Part shown: positions 15,410-18,730 of the stretch, piece after piece
Position numbering within the stretch: the stretch's first letter is position 1
How the letters are laid out: each line of letters opens with the position of its first letter
Source of the DNA: JBIOUF01 sp044866695
GTDB lineage: Bacteria > Actinomycetota > Actinomycetes > Propionibacteriales > Nocardioidaceae
Length of the DNA stretch: 18,730 bases
Direction: 5' to 3'
NCBI GenBank assembly: GCA_044866695.1
Contig: JBIOUF010000114.1
Span: 1 to 18,730 of the forward strand
Translations under genes and position numbers: made by a program
The notes under the pieces: model-generated
Seen by the model: the letters and a program-made list of their open reading frames with translations, nothing else
Told to the model about the DNA's origin: nothing
Database searches by the model: none

Positions 15410-15784
15410 GTGCCCACCATCCAGCAGTTGGTCCGCAAGGGCCGCCAGGACAAGGTGTCTAAGAACAAGACGCCCGCGCTGAAGGGCTCGCCCCAGCGCC
15501 GTGGCGTGTGCACGCGCGTCTACACCACGACCCCCAAGAAGCCGAACTCCGCGCTGCGGAAGGTGGCCCGGGTGCGGCTGTCCAGCCAGGTCGAGGTCAC
15601 CGCGTACATCCCGGGGGTGGGCCACAACCTGCAGGAGCACTCGATCGTCCTGGTCCGCGGGGGACGGGTGAAGGACCTCCCCGGCGTCCGCTACAAGATC
15701 ATCCGCGGGTCCCTGGACACCCAGGGCGTCAAGAACCGCAAGCAGGCCCGCAGCCGATACGGCGCGAAGAAGGAGAAGAGCTGA
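15410..15784 (+). CDS. rpsL: 30S ribosomal protein S12
   Basis: S12 of the 30S decoding centre, 124 aa, the normal length. The start is the GTG giving VPTIQQLVRKGR, the universal N-terminus; a GAGGGA tract lies about 14 nt upstream. The conserved TPKKPNSALRK loop is intact with Lys43 and Lys44, and GGRVK88DLPGVRYK contains Lys88 and the Asp that is methylthiolated in many bacteria. The positions classically altered in streptomycin resistance (43 and 88) are therefore wild type. The TGA overlaps the rpsG ATG by one base (TGATG), so the two are translationally coupled. First gene of the str operon. Confidence 0.99.
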   Translation: MPTIQQLVRKGRQDKVSKNKTPALKGSPQRRGVCTRVYTTTPKKPNSALRKVARVRLSSQVEVTAYIPGVGHNLQEHSIVLVRGGRVKDLPGVRYKIIRGSLDTQGVKNRKQARSRYGAKKEKS

Positions 15785-16254
15785 TGCCGCGCAAGGGTCC
15801 GGCCCCGAGGCGTCCGGTCGACGTCGACCCGGTCTACGGCAGCCCCGTCGTCACCCAGCTGGTGAGCAAGGTGCTCCACGACGGCAAGAAGCAGGTGGCA
15901 CAGCGCATCGTCTACACCGCGCTGGAAGGCTGCCGCGAGAAGACCGGCACCGACCCGGTGGTCACCCTGAAGCGCGCACTGGACAACGTCAAGCCGGCGC
16001 TGGAGGTCAAGAGCCGCCGGGTGGGCGGGGCGACCTACCAGGTGCCGGTGGAGGTGAAGGGCACGCGGGCGATGACGCTGTCGTTGCGCTGGCTGGTCTC
16101 CTACGCCCAGCAGCGGCGCGAGAAGACCATGGCCGACCGCCTCATGAACGAGATCCTCGACGCCTCCAACGGCCTCGGTGCCGCGGTGAAGCGTCGCGAG
16201 GACACGCACAAGATGGCCGAGTCGAACAAGGCCTTCGCGCACTACCGCTGGTGA
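15784..16254 (+). CDS. rpsG: 30S ribosomal protein S7
   Basis: S7, the 156-aa primary assembly protein of the 30S head that binds 16S rRNA. It begins MPRKGPAPRRPV and carries the family blocks SPVVTQLVSKVLHDGKK, KPALEVKSRRVGGATYQVPVEV and the C-terminal GAAVKRREDTHKMAESNKAFAHYRW, typical of the shorter actinobacterial S7. The ATG overlaps the rpsL stop by one base, and an AGGAG motif (15771-15775) lies 8 nt upstream inside rpsL. S7 is the translational repressor of this operon in E. coli; whether that holds here is not shown by the sequence. A 96-bp gap follows before fusA. Confidence 0.99.
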   Translation: MPRKGPAPRRPVDVDPVYGSPVVTQLVSKVLHDGKKQVAQRIVYTALEGCREKTGTDPVVTLKRALDNVKPALEVKSRRVGGATYQVPVEVKGTRAMTLSLRWLVSYAQQRREKTMADRLMNEILDASNGLGAAVKRREDTHKMAESNKAFAHYRW

Positions 16255-16350
16255 CCTGCGCCGCCGTCACGCGGCGACCCCGCGTGGTGCCGTCCGAGCC
16301 TGCCCGGTAGGCAGCATCCCAAGCACACTCCCAAGCCAGAGGACGCAATC

Positions 16351-18459
16351 GTGGCTGTCGACATCACCACCGACCTCACCAAGGTCCGCAACATCGGCAT
16401 CATGGCGCACATCGACGCCGGCAAGACCACCACGACCGAGCGGATCCTCTTCTACACCGGCATCAACTACAAGATCGGCGAGGTCCACGAGGGCGCCGCC
16501 ACGATGGACTGGATGGCGCAGGAGCAGGAGCGCGGCATCACCATCACCTCGGCGGCCACGACGTGCTGGTGGAAGGGTCACCAGATCAACATCATCGACA
16601 CCCCCGGCCACGTCGACTTCACCGTCGAGGTCGAGCGCTCCCTGCGGGTGCTCGACGGCGCGGTCGCGGTGTTCGACGGCGTCGCCGGTGTCGAGCCGCA
16701 GTCGATGACCGTGTGGCGGCAGGCGAACAAGTACGCCGTACCGCGCATGTGCTTCGTCAACAAGCTGGACCGCACCGGCGCGGACTTCTTCCGCTGCGTC
16801 GACATGATCGTGGACCGGCTGAACTCCACCCCGCTCGTCCTCCAGCTGCCCATCGGCGCGGAGAGCGACTTCATCGGCGTGGTCGACCTGGTCGAGATGC
16901 GCGCACTGGTCTGGCGTGGGGAGACCAAGCTCGGCGAGGACTACGAGGTGGAGGAGATCCCGCCCGCGATGGCCGGGCAGGTCGCGGAGTGGCGGGAGAA
17001 GCTGCTGGAGACCCTCGCCGAGGTCGACGACGACATCATGGAGATGTACCTCGAGGGCGACGAGCCCACCGCGGAGCAGCTGCACGACGCGATCCGGCGG
17101 GCCACCCTGGCCGACAAGCTCAACCCGGTCCTGACCGGCACCGCGTTCAAGAACAAGGGCGTCCAGCCCCTGCTGGACGCAGTGGTGCGCTACCTGCCGT
17201 CGCCGCTGGACATCGACGCGATCGAGGGGCACAAGCCGAACGACGAGGACGCCAAGGTGCTGCGGCGGCCCAGCGACAGCGAGCCGTTCGCCGGGCTGGC
17301 GTACAAGATCGCGGCCGACCCGCACCTCGGCAAGCTCACCTACGTCCGGGTCTACTCCGGCAAGCTCGAGGCCGGCGCGACGGTGCTCAACGCCACCAAG
17401 GGCCGCAAGGAGCGGATCGGCAAGGTCTACCAGATGCACGCCAACAAGCGTGAGGAGATCTCCTCGGTCGGCGCCGGCCAGATCGTCGCGGTCATGGGGC
17501 TGAAGGACACCACGACCGGCGAGACGCTGTGCGCGCAGGGCGACCCGGTGGTGCTGGAGTCCATGACGTTCCCGGCCCCGGTCATCGAGGTCGCCATCGA
17601 GCCCAAGACCAAGGGCGACCAGGAGAAGCTCGGCACCGCGATCCAGCGGCTCTCCGACGAGGACCCGACGTTCACGGTCAAGACCGACGAGGACACCGGG
17701 CAGACGATCATCGCCGGCATGGGCGAGCTGCACCTGGAGATCCTGGTCGACCGGATGCGCCGGGAGTTCCGGGTCGAGGCGACGGTCGGCAAGCCGCAGG
17801 TGGCCTACCGCGAGACCATCCGCCGACGCGTCGAGAAGCACGTCTACACCCACAAGAAGCAGACCGGCGGGTCGGGGCAGTACGCCAAGGTGCAGCTGAG
17901 CATCGAGCCCAATCAGGACGACGAGGGGCACGGGGCCGGCTACGAGTTCGTCAACAACGTCACCGGGGGGCGCATCCCGCGCGAGTACATCCCCTCGGTC
18001 GACCAGGGCGCCCAGGAGGCGATGGAGTTCGGCGTGCTCGCCGGCTACCCGATGGTCGACGTCAAGGTGACCCTCGAGGACGGCGGATACCACGAGGTCG
18101 ACTCCTCCGAGCTGGCCTTCAAGATCGCCGGCAGCGCGGGGTTCAAGGAGGCCGCGCGGATGGCCCGTCCGGTCCTCCTCGAGCCGGTGTTCGCCGTCGA
18201 GGTGACCACCCCGGAGCGCTTCCTCGGCGACGTCATCGGGGACATCAACTCGCGCCGCGGACAGGTGCACTCGATGTTCGAGCGGGCCGGCGACCGGGTG
18301 GTCGAGGCGCTGGTACCGCTGTCGGAGATGTTCGGGTACGTTGGCGACCTGAGGTCCAAGACTTCCGGCCAGGCGTCGTACTCGATGGAGTTCGACTCGT
18401 ACGCCGAGGTTCCCCAGAACGTCGCCGACGAGATCATCAAGAAGGTCCGTGGCGAGTAG
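16351..18459 (+). CDS. fusA: Translation elongation factor G
   Basis: EF-G, 702 aa, the GTPase that drives translocation of tRNA and mRNA on the ribosome. GTPase motifs are all present: G1 AHIDAGKTT (19-27), G2 in ERGITITSAATT, G3 DTPGHVDF (83-90) and G4 NKLD (137-140). Domain II through domain V follow with expected landmarks such as MGELHLEILVDR, SGQYAKV and the C-terminal GDVIGDINSRRGQV. The GTG at 16351 has AGAGGA about 7 nt upstream. It is the canonical str-operon copy, between rpsG and tuf. The 66 bp before tuf contain only a ribosome binding site. Confidence 0.99.
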   Translation: MAVDITTDLTKVRNIGIMAHIDAGKTTTTERILFYTGINYKIGEVHEGAATMDWMAQEQERGITITSAATTCWWKGHQINIIDTPGHVDFTVEVERSLRVLDGAVAVFDGVAGVEPQSMTVWRQANKYAVPRMCFVNKLDRTGADFFRCVDMIVDRLNSTPLVLQLPIGAESDFIGVVDLVEMRALVWRGETKLGEDYEVEEIPPAMAGQVAEWREKLLETLAEVDDDIMEMYLEGDEPTAEQLHDAIRRATLADKLNPVLTGTAFKNKGVQPLLDAVVRYLPSPLDIDAIEGHKPNDEDAKVLRRPSDSEPFAGLAYKIAADPHLGKLTYVRVYSGKLEAGATVLNATKGRKERIGKVYQMHANKREEISSVGAGQIVAVMGLKDTTTGETLCAQGDPVVLESMTFPAPVIEVAIEPKTKGDQEKLGTAIQRLSDEDPTFTVKTDEDTGQTIIAGMGELHLEILVDRMRREFRVEATVGKPQVAYRETIRRRVEKHVYTHKKQTGGSGQYAKVQLSIEPNQDDEGHGAGYEFVNNVTGGRIPREYIPSVDQGAQEAMEFGVLAGYPMVDVKVTLEDGGYHEVDSSELAFKIAGSAGFKEAARMARPVLLEPVFAVEVTTPERFLGDVIGDINSRRGQVHSMFERAGDRVVEALVPLSEMFGYVGDLRSKTSGQASYSMEFDSYAEVPQNVADEIIKKVRGE

Positions 18460-18525
18460 CCGACCGGCTGCTCTGCCCGGCGGACACGTCAGCCAGAACG
18501 TCACAACAACAGGAGGAGCCCCACA

Positions 18526-18730
18526 GTGGCCAAGGCTAAGTTCGAGCGGACTAAGCCGCACGTGAACATCGGCACCATCGGGCACATCGACCACGGGAAG
18601 ACCACGCTGACCGCGGCGATCACCAAGGTGCTGCACGACAAGTACCCTGACCTGAACCCGTTCACGCCGTTCGACGAGATCGACAAGGCCCCTGAGGAGC
18701 GTCAGCGCGGCATCACCATCTCGATCGCGC
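18526..18730 (+). CDS. tuf: Translation elongation factor Tu (3'-truncated by window edge)
   Basis: The first 68 codons of EF-Tu, the GTPase that delivers aminoacyl-tRNA to the ribosome. The GTG start gives MAKAKFERTKPHVNIGTIGH, followed by the P-loop GHIDHGKTT (19-27) and, at the window end, the switch I region ERQRGITIS. A strong AGGAGGAG (18511-18518) lies 7 nt upstream. The remainder of the gene (about 330 codons) is outside the window. It sits in the standard position after fusA. Confidence 0.99.
   Translation, partial: MAKAKFERTKPHVNIGTIGHIDHGKTTLTAAITKVLHDKYPDLNPFTPFDEIDKAPEERQRGITISIA

Noticed and set aside
15189..15482. Possible leaderless leader ORF starting with GTG 8 nt after the str -10 box
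   Set aside because: The spacing is attractive, but the 97-codon product is Arg/Ser-rich without recognisable motifs and overlaps rpsL out of frame by 73 bp. It is more likely chance in GC-rich DNA.

Overview
The window is about 18.7 kb of very GC-rich DNA with strong third-position GC bias, GTG starts and TAnnnT-type -10 boxes. This points to a high-GC actinobacterium. The gene content and the short dispersed repeats fit a Nocardioides-like member of the Propionibacteriales, but that placement is an inference from general features, not from a phylogeny.

Layout. Positions 1-1973 hold the end of a DHA2-type MFS drug exporter overlapped by its probable TetR repressor. Positions 1974-2247 form a convergent gap with a 22-bp tandem repeat array and a long inverted repeat. 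Positions 2248-3342 (minus) encode a membrane acyltransferase, divergent from an MMPL/RND-type exporter at 3524-5659. Positions 5677-12772 (minus) carry two tandem paralogous large SARP/AfsR-like regulators (winged helix, BTAD, ATPase, TPR-like tail). The downstream copy has two single-base frameshifts. A second 22-bp array lies between them. Divergent from the upstream regulator is a BBE-type FAD-linked oxidase (12957-14414). Then come two copies of a 52-bp dispersed repeat, a Nudix hydrolase (14639-15109), and the conserved str operon rpsL-rpsG-fusA-tuf (tuf cut by the window end).

How the parts may work together. The most informative non-coding signal is a set of direct repeats (core TCCAAGT) spaced exactly 11 bp apart. 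It lies upstream of both the MMPL exporter and the FAD oxidase, on the same strand and at a similar distance from each start. This is the architecture of SARP binding sites and suggests that the neighbouring SARP/AfsR regulators control these two genes. The 5.7-14.4 kb block would then be a small self-contained regulon around an oxidase, an exporter and perhaps the acyltransferase. Its metabolite is unknown and no biosynthetic core enzyme is visible here.

Both regulators and the Nudix gene show a TAnnnT box exactly 7 nt before the start codon, which indicates leaderless transcripts. The str operon has a textbook -35/-10 promoter (17-bp spacing) and a leader of about 220 nt. No tRNA, rRNA, CRISPR array or insertion sequence was recognised.
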